A stretch of 64,000 nt of DNA from Thermoanaerobacter uzonensis DSM 18761 (GCF_900129115.1 NZ_FQUR01000007.1:1-64000), one strand, 5' to 3'; shown: positions 33,974 to 42,452, numbered from the stretch's first letter. Translations and numbers: made by a program. The notes: generated by a model from the sequence alone, not told the origin.

Positions 33974-34663
33974 TTAGGTGTCAGGTAGCAATGCAGACCA
34001 AGTTTGAGAACCAACAATTCCATCAGGTGTTAAGTTATGGTCTTTTTGAAACTTTATAACTGCGCTTTTCGTAATATCTCCAAAAATCCCATCTATATCA
34101 GTAAGTGTGAGATAACCATTGTAATATAGTGCATCCTGGCAAGTTGCTACATAAACATTTTGACTACCGTATTGAACTATTGGATAATATGGGGAACCTG
34201 GATCTCTTGCATCACCATGAATATGACTGCTATAATCTGGTTCAACGAAAGTCCAATAGGATAGAGCAATTTTATACATTTGCTCTAATGTTATATTTCC
34301 GTAATAAGGGACCATATCAAACGCTTTTCCTGCTATATGTTGAGAATATTTTGCTACTTGTCCAGGATATTTACTTGCTAAATCTTTATTGTGTTTAACA
34401 GAGCAATATGCGCGGGTGATACGTATAGGAGTTCCTATTGCTTTTCTATAGTTATTCCATTGATTTAGTGTTTTTGTATCTGTAAAAATATAAGTAGTAT
34501 ATAATTTATCAAAATCAGAGCTATAATCTGCCAATTCGTATACTGATAAATTTTCTGCTTTTGGCATTGGTTCTAATCCTTTTAGAGTATATCTTTCCCA
34601 TTGAGCAGTATTTGTATTAAAAATGTTTACTGAGTAAATTGTATTTTTAAGATCGGTACTCAT
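33974..34663 (-). CDS. M15-type D,D-peptidase with C-terminal peptidoglycan-binding domain, no signal peptide
   Basis: 229 residues. The central domain has the zinc-peptidase motifs SQHIAGKAFDM near 107-117 and SSHIHGD near 146-152, as in Peptidase_M15_3 endolysins. The C-terminal 60 residues are a PG_binding_1 module (YNGYLTLTDIDGIFGDITK, then SAVIKFQKDHNLTPDGIVG). The N-terminal 70 residues are a unique beta region. It looks like a cell-wall endopeptidase with no export signal. It lies directly downstream of the only intact sigma gene of the array. Confidence 0.83.
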   Translation of the reverse strand: MSTDLKNTIYSVNIFNTNTAQWERYTLKGLEPMPKAENLSVYELADYSSDFDKLYTTYIFTDTKTLNQWNNYRKAIGTPIRITRAYCSVKHNKDLASKYPGQVAKYSQHIAGKAFDMVPYYGNITLEQMYKIALSYWTFVEPDYSSHIHGDARDPGSPYYPIVQYGSQNVYVATCQDALYYNGYLTLTDIDGIFGDITKSAVIKFQKDHNLTPDGIVGSQTWSALLPDT

Positions 34664-34756
34664 AAGATTCCATCCCCTTCTTATTATTTATTTTTTTAAA
34701 AGGGTTGATCGACCGATTTACCCTTCTACCTATTAAAGAGAGTTTTATATGCTAAT

Positions 34757-35134
34757 TTACAACCCATCTAAGAAATCTTCTCCTAAAAATTTTCTCATTT
34801 TTTTCAATGCTCTTTTCTTTGTCTTATTTACTGCCTGCTGTGAAATATGAAGCTTTAAAGCTATTTCATTTTCTTTTTTTCCATATAAAATTGTTTCAAT
34901 TATTATTTCTTTTTGCAAGGGAGTCAGTTTTTGTAGTGCATCTTCTATTGCAAGCTTGATTTCTATATTTTGAGCATTTTCACTATCACTGCTAATAATT
35001 TCTTCATCTTCAATGAGAATCTCTTTTTCCTTAATTTTCTTATATTTTTTAGAAAGCCTTATGTATTCATTTTTCATGCCTTTTGCGATGTATGAGATTA
35101 ATTTTTCATCATTTATATTAAGCATAAGAATCAC
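34757..35134 (-). CDS. SigO-like alternative sigma factor (region 4 protein)
   Basis: 125 residues from GTG 35134, which overlaps the stop of the partner gene, or ATG 35125. The C-terminal half is sigma-70 region 4: LTPLQKEIIIETILYGKKEN, then EIALKLHISQQAVNKTKKRA, followed by LKKMRKFLGED. Region 2 is missing. It has the same size and plan as 17661-18062 but is diverged from it. Its 3' end is scattered as remnants through the array. It is the best candidate to read the class 1 promoters. Confidence 0.78.
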   Translation of the reverse strand: MILMLNINDEKLISYIAKGMKNEYIRLSKKYKKIKEKEILIEDEEIISSDSENAQNIEIKLAIEDALQKLTPLQKEIIIETILYGKKENEIALKLHISQQAVNKTKKRALKKMRKFLGEDFLDGL

Positions 35135-35324
35135 CCTTTAAGCTTAGTAATTGTTTTCAAAAGCCAAAGTAATAGATCCTCTTCGGCACCATCATATTCG
35201 AGCTTTTTCTTGTATTTATTGATTAGAGGTTCAAACTTATCTATAATTTCCAATAACTTTTTTCATCTTTTTCTTTTGGTTTTGTATTGGGAAGAGATTT
35301 GTTTTTCAATTTAATTACCTTCAT
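35131..35324 (-). pseudogene. RsoA-like sigma co-factor gene with a one-base frameshift in an A6 run
   Basis: ATG 35324, behind AGAAGG, opens MKVIKLKNKSLPNTKPKEKD. After GATGAAAAAAG the frame stops at once. One extra A gives LLEIIDKFEPLINKYKKKLE, then YDGAEEDLLLWLLKTITKL, ending on a TGA that overlaps the sigma start. F-E-P-L-I and the acidic helix mark it as the region 2-like partner. As written the sigma factor would be left without it. Confidence 0.7.
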
Positions 35325-35357
35325 ATAAAAAATTACCTTCTATATATTAAGGAGCTA

Positions 35358-35386
35358 TATTTATTACAAAAAACAACCCATGACAA
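35358..35386 (-). promoter_or_regulatory. Sigma-A-like promoter for the sigma/peptidase operon
   Basis: Reading leftward, TTGTCA (35386-35381), a 17-base spacer and TAAATA (35363-35358), about 35 bases before the partner gene start. The same promoter occurs at 40705-40733. I do not find it in the other junction blocks. Confidence 0.55.
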
Positions 35387-35480
35387 GGGATTTCTTACAA
35401 ATAAAGAGAAAATATCTAAAGTAGCTGAATAGTTGGTACTAACTAATATAGCAATATTTTCTAAAGAATTTATTAAGATA

Positions 35481-35550
35481 AATTAATAAAAATTTAATAA
35501 TTTGTAACCAATTTGTAATATCAGAAGAACGAAAGAATGGTATAATGGGA
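35481..35550 (+). promoter_or_regulatory. Array promoter block, class 1, copy 4
   Basis: TTTGTAACCAATTTGTAATA, 22 bases, TATAAT at 35541-35546. It lies between the divergent sigma operon and the lipoprotein at 35595. Confidence 0.75.
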
Positions 35551-35594
35551 ATAGAAATATTTTGAAAAGAAAATGTTTAAGGAGTTGAGTTATC

Positions 35595-36338
35595 TTGAAA
35601 AAGTTTTTCGTCTTTTTGGTTGTGTTTGTTCTTTTTTTAGCTGGCTGCAATAATAATCTTAGTGATTATGAAAAAAACAATATTTCGGGTTCAGAAACTG
35701 TTTCAAAAATTAAAAGTGAGGAAGAGGGAGCAGCTTCTCATATTAATCCTAGTGTCCCTCAATTCATTTCTTATAACGGCAACAGTACAACTGCCTGGGT
35801 AAATCAGTTTATTTTTACTGACAATGGAGAAATAAAAGAACAATCTCCTTATGGGGATAGGACATATGTAAAACTTAATTATTTGAAAGACGGTGCGATA
35901 AAAACAGTAGATTTGACAGAACATGCTTTGCACTATAATTTATTTAACGGTGTGGAGTATATTACAGCTTCTTCAAAAGGCAAATACATCGTTGTGCAGT
36001 TTTCCTCAGATTTACCTATAAGTATTATTGTAGATACAAATACAAACAATAGTAGAATACTTTGGTATAATGAGGCAAAGCATGAGAGTATGATGGGTAT
36101 TTCTTTTAAACCCAATAATGAAGATGAATTCGCTTTTTTGCCTTCTGCAGATATAAAAGGACCAGATGGGGCTCATACATTAAAATTCTATAATTTAAAC
36201 AATAACTTAACAAAAACAATTGGAGAAATAAAAGAAGAGAAAATTTCTATGAGTAAAGCTTTAATAAAATGGGATGGGGATAAAATATTTGTCGTGATAC
36301 CAGATGGGAAACATGTTTTTAGTTTTACAGTTAAATAA
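35595..36338 (+). CDS. Secreted lipoprotein, propeller-like
   Basis: 247 residues from TTG 35595, about 12 bases after GGAG. The type II signal ends LFLAGC. The mature part has beta-strand pairs with ITASSKGKYIVVQFSSDLPI, DTNTNNSRILWYNEAKHES and GISFKPNNEDEFAFLP, the look of WD40/TolB-type propeller blades reporting on internal state. No enzyme residues are evident. It heads the rightward operon with 36470-36973. Confidence 0.65.
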   Translation: MKKFFVFLVVFVLFLAGCNNNLSDYEKNNISGSETVSKIKSEEEGAASHINPSVPQFISYNGNSTTAWVNQFIFTDNGEIKEQSPYGDRTYVKLNYLKDGAIKTVDLTEHALHYNLFNGVEYITASSKGKYIVVQFSSDLPISIIVDTNTNNSRILWYNEAKHESMMGISFKPNNEDEFAFLPSADIKGPDGAHTLKFYNLNNNLTKTIGEIKEEKISMSKALIKWDGDKIFVVIPDGKHVFSFTVK

Positions 36339-36469
36339 AAGTAAAGAAAGTTTAAAGGAAAATAGCTAAATTATATTATAATTAATTGAAATAGATAAAA
36401 TTAGATACTATGACAAAAATCGTGTATGATATAGGTGTTGACTCAACATCATACAAAGAGGGTGTATTA

Positions 36470-36973
36470 ATGAGAAATTTACTAAGATACAAGAAACTTC
36501 TAATATTTACTTTAATTTTTTTAATCGGTATGTTTGCTTTCTTTTCTTATGTGTATGTTATATATAATTCTCATAAGGAAGATTTAAAAGCTTCCTACGA
36601 TCTTACAGTCAATTTTATTAATGATCTATTTCGAAATGATTATAATACTACATATGAATATCTGTCACAAAAATCTAAACAGCAACTTTCTAAACAACAA
36701 TGGAAAAATGAAGTTTTTGAAATAAACAACATGTTTAAGTTATTAGAAATATTAGAACCAAAGAGTTATAATGATATACAATATAAAATAAATTTAACTC
36801 AAAAACCCAAAAATTTCTATATAGCAAATGCTATAGTATTAAGCAAAAATAATAACAATCAAAAAGTAACTCGTTTAATTAAAATAACATTAGTTCCTGA
36901 ACAAAATCATATAGTTATTGATAATTTGCTTATAGAGACAGAAAGCAATCAATTAAAATGCTATATTCCTTGA
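36470..36973 (+). CDS. Membrane-anchored NTF2-like/DUF4878-like protein
   Basis: 167 residues from ATG 36470, behind GAGGGTG; a longer frame from 36410 puts 20 residues before the anchor without a ribosome site. The helix is at 8-30, then come an outer helix-rich start (DLTVNFINDLFRNDYNTTYE) and strands. That opening resembles DUF4878/NTF2-like modules and recalls the repeats of the lipoprotein at 16115. It lies 130 bases after the lipoprotein gene on the same strand. Confidence 0.6.
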   Translation: MRNLLRYKKLLIFTLIFLIGMFAFFSYVYVIYNSHKEDLKASYDLTVNFINDLFRNDYNTTYEYLSQKSKQQLSKQQWKNEVFEINNMFKLLEILEPKSYNDIQYKINLTQKPKNFYIANAIVLSKNNNNQKVTRLIKITLVPEQNHIVIDNLLIETESNQLKCYIP

Positions 36974-36981
36974 TATCACAA

Positions 36982-37251
36982 TTAATGCTTTTGCGATAAA
37001 TTATTCTCAATTTCTTTTAATATGTTTAATATTTCTGTTTTTATTTCCAAATCCTTCGAAACATAGTCCAAAATTTGTTTTTGTGTTTCTAAAGTATTTT
37101 TTAATCGCAGTTCATTTTGTTTTTGTGTTTCAACTATGGATTCATTAATTTTTTCATTATTTTTTCTATTTTGTTCCATGCGGGTTAAACTGATTATAAG
37201 TGCAGCTATTACAATTATTAACATTAAGAGAAGTATTAAAATTTCAAACAT
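36982..37251 (-). CDS. Small membrane-anchored coiled-coil protein
   Basis: 89 residues: an N-terminal membrane helix (3-22) followed by about 60 residues of coiled coil (QNRKNNEKINESIVETQKQN, LRLKNTLETQKQILDYVS). It resembles small phage haemolysin/holin-associated or tape-like accessory proteins only in shape. It stands alone on the leftward strand between two cassettes, behind ATGATCTAAC-type leader sequence. The function is unknown. Confidence 0.55.
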   Translation of the reverse strand: MFEILILLLMLIIVIAALIISLTRMEQNRKNNEKINESIVETQKQNELRLKNTLETQKQILDYVSKDLEIKTEILNILKEIENNLSQKH

Positions 37252-37607
37252 GTTAGATCATCCTTTCATGAAATTATTATAATAAGTATACCATATTATG
37301 TAATAAAAACATAGAGCTTTGATTTAAAGTCTATGCAGACTAATAAAAAAGATTAGAAACCTATTTAAAAGAGAGAGGAGAAGCAGAATGACATGGCAGA
37401 GAGATAAGATACAAGAAAATAAAAAAGTGGTTTACGGTAGTAAGATTAAGAGGAAGGAAAAACGTTCATGAAAGTAATGTTTGTTTTTGCTGACATGAGT
37501 TTAAATAAAATGGAAACATAGTTATGGAGCAAATGTATAAGTTCTTTAGATACTTTAAACTTTTGTCCATTATTTGGAGTTTTAAAGGAAATTATATCCA
37601 GATATAT
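37252..37607 (+). other. Intergenic stretch with two tiny coupled frames
   Basis: This stretch holds no recognisable gene. A 27-codon frame at 37388-37471 (MTWQRDKIQENKKVVYG...) follows GAGAGGAGAAGCAG and overlaps by ATGA a 17-codon frame. They may be scraps of a lost gene. Nothing else is evident. Confidence 0.3.
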
Positions 37608-37650
37608 AAGCACCTGTTTTCAGAAGTAAGAAAACAGGTGCTTAATTTTT
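37608..37650 (+). terminator. Strong Rho-independent terminator
   Basis: AAGCACCTGTTTTC and GAAAACAGGTGCTT form a perfect 14-bp stem with an 8-base loop, then AATTTTTT. Confidence 0.92.
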
Positions 37651-37680
37651 TGCTTTATTAATATCTGTGTTTTTATTTTT

Positions 37681-38271
37681 TTATGCTCCTATGGCATTTA
37701 ATAATGCTGTAATTGCAGGTACGGCTACAGGAGAAGTCTCCAGAGCTACCAACATTGTTACTATCAATGCTGTAACTAAAGCTATAACTAACGCAATTTC
37801 AAAAGCTGATTTTAAACTATCAAAATTAACTGTTATACCATAGCCATAGATGATTTTTTTATATGGAAAATAACCTGCATAATTTCCATATCTTATTAGA
37901 TCTCCGAAACTCCAAAAATTTATATCTACTAAGTTTATGTTTAGACCTTTCTTGTCGGCACTTAATGATATATTAGGCTTAACATCAAAAGAAAAAGTAT
38001 GGTAATAGTAATTGTTAACTACATATGATAAACCTCTTGCTATAGCAGCAACCGCATCTGAGTCCAAACCAAAATCTTTTGACGAACCCTCTTTGATTAA
38101 CTCGCCATAATGATAAAGACTTATGTCATTTTCATTCCAAATTCTTAATTGATATGGATCAAACCAAATACCATCAATATATCCTGTTTCTTCTATAGCT
38201 GTATCAAGGTTTGCATTGATCACATATGTTCTAGTAGTTACATCTTTTGTGGTGGGCAATCCATTTTTCAC
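37681..38271 (-). CDS. Leaderless protein with hydrophobic C-terminal hairpin, candidate pore-forming toxin
   Basis: 196 residues from ATG 38271, behind AGGTGAAAA. The first 145 residues are soluble and mixed alpha/beta (DAVAAIARGLSYVVNNYYYH ...). The last 45 are very hydrophobic (FEIALVIALVTALIVTMLVA, then AVPAITALLNAIGA) and would make a membrane hairpin. There is no signal peptide. The plan, a soluble head plus a C-terminal helical hairpin, is that of colicin-type pore formers, but there is no sequence match I can name. It sits behind a sigma remnant. Confidence 0.6.
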   Translation of the reverse strand: MKNGLPTTKDVTTRTYVINANLDTAIEETGYIDGIWFDPYQLRIWNENDISLYHYGELIKEGSSKDFGLDSDAVAAIARGLSYVVNNYYYHTFSFDVKPNISLSADKKGLNINLVDINFWSFGDLIRYGNYAGYFPYKKIIYGYGITVNFDSLKSAFEIALVIALVTALIVTMLVALETSPVAVPAITALLNAIGA

Positions 38272-38286
38272 CTCACTTTTATTATT

Positions 38287-38465
38287 TTTTCGAAGGACTA
38301 ATCGGCCGATTTACCCTTCTACCTATTAAAGAGAGTTTTATGTCCTAATTTACAACCCATCTAAAAAATCTTCTCCTAAAAGCTCTCTCATTTTTTTCAA
38401 TGCTCTTTTCTTTGTCTTATTTACTGTCTAAGAGCTTTAGAGCTATTTCCTAAGCAAATTATTAA
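38287..38465 (-). pseudogene. Junction block with 3' remnant of the sigma gene, copy 3
   Basis: Contains AATCGGCCGATTT (38299-38311), the shared leader and the sigma 3' end, with a further internal deletion (CTGTCTAAGAGCTTTAG instead of the full region 4 end). Confidence 0.78.
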
Positions 38466-38469
38466 GATA

Positions 38470-38540
38470 GATTAATAAAAATTTAATAATTTGTAACTAA
38501 TTTGTAATATCAGATGGACGTAATAATGATATAATGGTTG
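38470..38540 (+). promoter_or_regulatory. Array promoter block, class 1, copy 5
   Basis: Same block, with TATAAT at 38530-38535. The leader after it (GGTTGGTAGAAGAATTTGTG) is shared with copy 8. Confidence 0.75.
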
Positions 38541-38572
38541 GTAGAAGAATTTGTGGGAGGTTTTTGGGAGAA

Positions 38573-39490
38573 ATGAAGAAAGCTTTTGTAATCTTGTTAA
38601 TTTTAACTTTATTTTTTAGCGGATGTCAGAATAGTGTTGGAAGTGTTAAAAACAATGATAATTTAGCCAAGTCCTATAACCAAAATGTAAGTAAAAATGT
38701 TACCACCAGTAATTCCCAAAATGAAAAGTGGAAATGGAGTTTCAAAGATAATAAGATTTCATCTTTGAAAGACTTGCAATTATATAAAAGTAATGATGGG
38801 GGTAAAACATGGACACAGGTTTATATTCCTATTTATAAAATTCCTGAGAGTGCTTATAGGGATGCTGAGAATATAGTACCTTATTTTATGGACAATAATG
38901 GGTGGATAGGATGGATTATTCCATCTACATTATATATGCTTAAAACGACAGATGGAGGTTTAAAATGGGATATATTAAAATCTGATATTGGCAAATGGGG
39001 AGAAAATATATCGGCTCTTCAATTTGTTACTTCTGAAAATGGCTGGATTTTGACAACGATGAATGGTGCAGGAATGCAGATAAACTATTTATTGAAAACT
39101 AGTGATGGAGGAAAAACGTGGGAAAATGTAAATATAACAGGAAAAAAGAATTATGATGGAATTTATAGTGCGGCAAATCGTTCAAATATGAAATTTTATG
39201 ATAAAAATAATGGATGGATTAGTATTTCAAATAACGATGGCCCTGACCCCTTGCTCTTTAGAACAACAGATGGAGGGAAAAGCTGGTTACAGATAAAATT
39301 ATCTATACCCGAGAGTTATAAAAATTGTTACCTGTCTTCTGCAAATGTACCTGTATTTACTGATAGTAAACAAGGGAAATTAATTTTAGAAATTTACAAA
39401 CAAAATAAAGAAAATAAATATGAAGAATATATTTTAGTTTACCAGACAAAAGATGGAGGCAAAACGTGGAAGATATTAAGTGAAAAATAA
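38573..39490 (+). CDS. Lipoprotein with BNR/Ycf48-like propeller repeats
   Basis: 305 residues from ATG 38573; an upstream in-frame ATG at 38534 overlaps the promoter and is unlikely. The type II signal is MKKAFVILLILTLFFSGC. At least four propeller blades carry the BNR-like motif S/T-x-D-G-G-K/x-x-W: SNDGGKTWTQV, TTDGGLKWDIL, TSDGGKTWENV, TTDGGKSWLQI, TKDGGKTWKIL. Such Ycf48/Hcf136-like proteins are non-catalytic binding scaffolds. The signal sequence is nearly identical to that of 44282 but the rest is diverged. It converges on 40211. Confidence 0.8.
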   Translation: MKKAFVILLILTLFFSGCQNSVGSVKNNDNLAKSYNQNVSKNVTTSNSQNEKWKWSFKDNKISSLKDLQLYKSNDGGKTWTQVYIPIYKIPESAYRDAENIVPYFMDNNGWIGWIIPSTLYMLKTTDGGLKWDILKSDIGKWGENISALQFVTSENGWILTTMNGAGMQINYLLKTSDGGKTWENVNITGKKNYDGIYSAANRSNMKFYDKNNGWISISNNDGPDPLLFRTTDGGKSWLQIKLSIPESYKNCYLSSANVPVFTDSKQGKLILEIYKQNKENKYEEYILVYQTKDGGKTWKILSEK

Positions 39491-39706
39491 GCGTTTTTTC
39501 TTTTTATAGATAAAATCTACTAAAGTGAAATAGTAACCATTTTTCAAATAAAAGGAATCGTCTTTGTCATTTGTTTATAATGGGATAAAATTTTAGAACA
39601 AGTAAATCAGAGAGGTTTTCTAAAAAATCCTTAGTATGTTAAAACTGCTATTTTGTTATTTTGCCTATATAATATTATTTAAAAATTTTTTGGAGGTTGA
39701 TATTAT

Positions 39707-40148
39707 ATGAAATATATTAAAGTAGTGTTTTTTTTTGATTCTTTTTTTCGTATTTATTTTCATAGCATATGCTATTTATTTCAAACCAATAACAGTAAAC
39801 GAATTATTAATTTCTAAAAATTTATCAACGCAACAATTTACTTTTCTTAATGTTTTTAATGATGACTCAAATATAGAGATCAAAGACGAGAATAAAATCA
39901 ACAATTTGTTATCTTATATAAAGCAGCTTACAATTGAACCTTCTTTCAAAAAAAATATTCCACATATAAAAAATACATATTTAATGATTTTTGATAATCC
40001 AAATGATAGTATTTCTATAAGGATAGAAGTATTAAGTGAGAATTATATTGAAATTTGTTCAGATGTATCAAATAAAATTAGATGCAAAAAATATAGAGTT
40101 TTAAACAAACCAATTGATATTGAATACATTAGCGATTTATTAAAATAA
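39707..40148 (+). pseudogene. Membrane-anchored protein gene with a one-base frameshift in a T9 run
   Basis: ATG 39707, behind TGGAGG, starts KYIKVVFFF, and nine T put the rest out of frame. With eight T the anchor helix would continue LILFFVFIFIAYAIYF into the 130-codon frame ending VLNKPIDIEYISDLLK. The outer domain is a relative of 11026 and 45529 (same C-terminal pattern). TTG 39735 could restart translation within the helix. Apart from one base the gene is whole. Confidence 0.7.
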
Positions 40149-40155
40149 AAACGGA

Positions 40156-40210
40156 AAAACTATGGCGGATGAAAACTCATAAACTTTTTCCACCATAGTT
40201 TTTTTATTAT
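40156..40210. terminator. Terminator between convergent genes
   Basis: AAAAACTATGG and CCATAGTTTTTTT arms around a 25-base loop. Confidence 0.75.
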
Positions 40211-40657
40211 TTAAGGAGACATTATCCAACCATTACTTGTGTGGACCGCTGTTATATAATCTGAACTTGTATACTCTACGAATCTTATATTATAATCACC
40301 ATAAAACTCTAAAAATGACATTTTTACCTTTATTAAATCATATTGAGGATGAGATTCCATCCAATTTACTAAATCTTGTAACTTCCAATGTCCTTCTTTT
40401 ACAATATCTTCTGTAGTTTGGAGTCCAGAACCTAATTCACTAATTAATCCAGATATTGCTGAGACAACAGCCACTACAGTTGGTGCTCCAAAAGCAAAAC
40501 TCAATATAGTGGATACTGCTCCTAAACTAGCTGTTAAGTTAGAAAAATTTTGTTCTTTAAATCCATCATTCCACATAGCATACTGTGCCTTCTGCATATC
40601 CCTAAGATTTTGTAAGCTAACAGTCAAAGTATCTACATATTCTTTTTTCCAATACAT
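40211..40657 (-). CDS. Leaderless small protein with hydrophobic core, candidate toxin (family with 43553)
   Basis: 148 residues from ATG 40657, behind AAGGTGATTTG. The N-terminal helix is followed by a long hydrophobic segment (ASLGAVSTILSFAFGAPTVV, then AVVSAISGLISELG). The C-terminus reads YDLIKVKMSFLEF and ends AVHTSNGWIMSP. The C-terminal pattern recurs in 43553-43966 (YDLIKLKMSV, AIHSISGGW). It may be membrane-active. It is read straight from the sigma operon's promoter and partner-gene start region, which the junction retains. Confidence 0.62.
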   Translation of the reverse strand: MYWKKEYVDTLTVSLQNLRDMQKAQYAMWNDGFKEQNFSNLTASLGAVSTILSFAFGAPTVVAVVSAISGLISELGSGLQTTEDIVKEGHWKLQDLVNWMESHPQYDLIKVKMSFLEFYGDYNIRFVEYTSSDYITAVHTSNGWIMSP

Positions 40658-40827
40658 CAAATCACCTTCATATAAAAAATTACCTTCTATATATTAAGGA
40701 GCTATATTTATTACAAAAAACAACCCATGACAAGGAATTTCTTACAAGTAAAGAGAAAATATCTAAAGTAGCTGAATAGTTGGTACTAACTATTATAGTA
40801 ATATTTTCTAAAGAATTTATTAAGATA
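40658..40827 (-). promoter_or_regulatory. Junction block carrying the sigma-operon promoter and ribosome site
   Basis: 40667-40827 is nearly identical to 35321-35480. It keeps the leftward TTGTCA-17-TAAATA promoter (40733-40705) and AGAAGGTAATTTTTTATATG with the first codons of the RsoA-like gene, then fuses to the toxin-like gene. So here the sigma operon itself was swapped for a cassette. Confidence 0.75.
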
Positions 40828-40898
40828 AATTAATAAAAATTTAATAATTTGTAACCAATTTGTAATATCAGAAGAACGAAAGAATGGTATAATGGGAA
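40828..40898 (+). promoter_or_regulatory. Array promoter block, class 1, copy 6
   Basis: TTTGTAACCAATTTGTAATA, 22 bases, TATAAT at 40888-40893. Identical to copy 4 over most of its length. Confidence 0.75.
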
Positions 40899-40942
40899 TA
40901 GAAATATTTTGAAAAGAAAATGTTAAAAGGAGTTGAGCTTTG

Positions 40943-41623
40943 TTGAAGAAAAGTTTGATGTTGTTTATTAGTGTTATTTTAATGGTGTCATTTTTTACTA
41001 TAATTGCTTTTGCAAATAGCACAATCAAATTAATCGTAAATGGTAGTGAGATTAAACCGGATGTGCCACCGCAAATTATCAATGGAAGAACAATGGTGCC
41101 TATTAAGTGGGTAGCTGATGCCTTAGGGGCTAAAGTAGAATGGGATGGTAATAATAGAATTGTCAAGTTAACTTCGATCCTAGAAAAACCTCTTCTTTTT
41201 ACCAGAATTGCTTTCTCAAAGGACTGGCAAAAGGCAACAAAGTCACCGTACCAGGAACTTCCGGAATTGCGTGATCTATATAACCAAAATTTCTATGTTA
41301 TAACTGGCAACAGCGAAGGGAGTAAGGTCTTTGATACTCTAGGTGTAGATAAACTGGAACGTGTATCGTCAAATATTACTGTTCCTGAAGGTAGCATAGG
41401 TATTTTTACTGTGTATAGCTCTATCATTGGAATTACAGTAAAAGGACAAAACATAATAATCTATGTACAACCTCAAGATGCCGGCTATGATTTCGTTGCA
41501 ATTGACCCAGTAGTTGCTGACCTTCCATATAAAGAAAGCGGATATAGTGAGAAAATCTTTACCTTCATTTTTACGGATACTAAAGGTAAAGAACTAACAA
41601 GGATTGTAAAAATGTGCCCTTAG
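40943..41623 (+). CDS. Secreted protein with copper amine oxidase N-terminal-like domain (mosaic twin of 31485)
   Basis: 226 residues from TTG 40943; TTG 40940 is equally possible. The signal peptide and Cu_amine_oxidN1 domain (residues 1-75) are nearly identical to those of 31485, down to GRTMVPIKWVADALGA. From residue 76 the sequence is unrelated to the twin and carries NITVPEGSIGIFTVYSSIIG and a beta-rich end. The switch point marks recombination within the gene. It converges on the RlpA-like gene at 41688. Confidence 0.75.
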   Translation: MKKSLMLFISVILMVSFFTIIAFANSTIKLIVNGSEIKPDVPPQIINGRTMVPIKWVADALGAKVEWDGNNRIVKLTSILEKPLLFTRIAFSKDWQKATKSPYQELPELRDLYNQNFYVITGNSEGSKVFDTLGVDKLERVSSNITVPEGSIGIFTVYSSIIGITVKGQNIIIYVQPQDAGYDFVAIDPVVADLPYKESGYSEKIFTFIFTDTKGKELTRIVKMCP

Positions 41624-41635
41624 GTTTTGCCAAAA

Positions 41636-41668
41636 TGCACAGGGAGGTTTATATGTCTCCCTGGGCAT
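41636..41668. terminator. Terminator-like hairpin between convergent genes
   Basis: TGCACAGGGAG pairs with CTCCCTGGGCA with one mismatch. There is no long T-run. Confidence 0.6.
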
Positions 41669-41687
41669 TAGACTATTTAGTTGTTAA

Positions 41688-42452
41688 CTAAGGTGCTGAA
41701 ATGTTAACTGTCCCACTGCCCGGGAACCCCAAAGCTTTTGCAATACCACCATAGCTCAAATCAATTATGTTAGCAGGAGCTGTATCATTTACTCGGGCTA
41801 TAATGCTTTTTCCACTGTATGTTACTTTAACCCAACAGTTACGTGGTAAATCAGAAAGTCCGGATGCAATGGTAAGGTCGCAAGTATGAAATATTTCCCC
41901 ATTACTTGTATAAGGATTTAAGAGCTGTTCTCCCATACCATAATAAGTAGCAGTTACATTTTTACTTCCAACGTAACTTTGTGTAGGTACAATAAGTTGC
42001 CTGGAAGAGTTAACACGTTCATTTAGACAGTTTAAGTCACTACTTTGAAGTGCACCTCTAATATTTCTTGTCCAATTCAAAGCCAATGCGGCGGGATTCA
42101 TGCCATATGTGGTTGCATCTGCAGTCGTAACAGTGCAAATGAGGTTTAAATTTGTATCATAAAGGTCTTCGTATATTGTATATGGATAATTTTTAAAAGT
42201 AACTTGGCCATCTCCTCTTCGCACATGTGCAGATGCAATCACATAGTTACTACTTATCCATGTTGGAGTGATAAAATCCAGATCTCTCTTGGTATCTGCG
42301 AAAATTGTATTGAGACGGTCAGCAGTTACCTCTGCTCTCTGTCCAGGATTATAGCCTCCAACAGACACCTTGAATCTAATTACTCCGTAATTGTTTACAG
42401 AGACAATGCCATCTCCATTTGTATCTACATACCACGTTGCTTGATTTGCCAT
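41688..42452 (-). CDS. RlpA-like double-psi barrel protein without signal peptide
   Basis: 254 residues, start MANQATWYVDTNG behind GAGAGG. The C-terminal 95 residues are an RlpA barrel: YYGMGEQLLNPYTSNGEIFH, TCDLTIASGLSDLP, then VNDTAPANIIDLSYGGIAKALG. The Asp of N-D-T-A-P and the I-D-L-S motif are kept. The N-terminal part shares RAEVTADRLNTIF and the MANQA start with 30243-31058. No export signal is seen. The two barrels are clear paralogues in separate cassettes. Confidence 0.78.
   Translation of the reverse strand: MANQATWYVDTNGDGIVSVNNYGVIRFKVSVGGYNPGQRAEVTADRLNTIFADTKRDLDFITPTWISSNYVIASAHVRRGDGQVTFKNYPYTIYEDLYDTNLNLICTVTTADATTYGMNPAALALNWTRNIRGALQSSDLNCLNERVNSSRQLIVPTQSYVGSKNVTATYYGMGEQLLNPYTSNGEIFHTCDLTIASGLSDLPRNCWVKVTYSGKSIIARVNDTAPANIIDLSYGGIAKALGFPGSGTVNISAP

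Noticed and set aside
33974-34663. A prophage endolysin as evidence of a prophage.
   Set aside because: No capsid, terminase, tail, integrase or holin gene lies in the window, and the gene follows a sigma gene in a repeated cassette layout.
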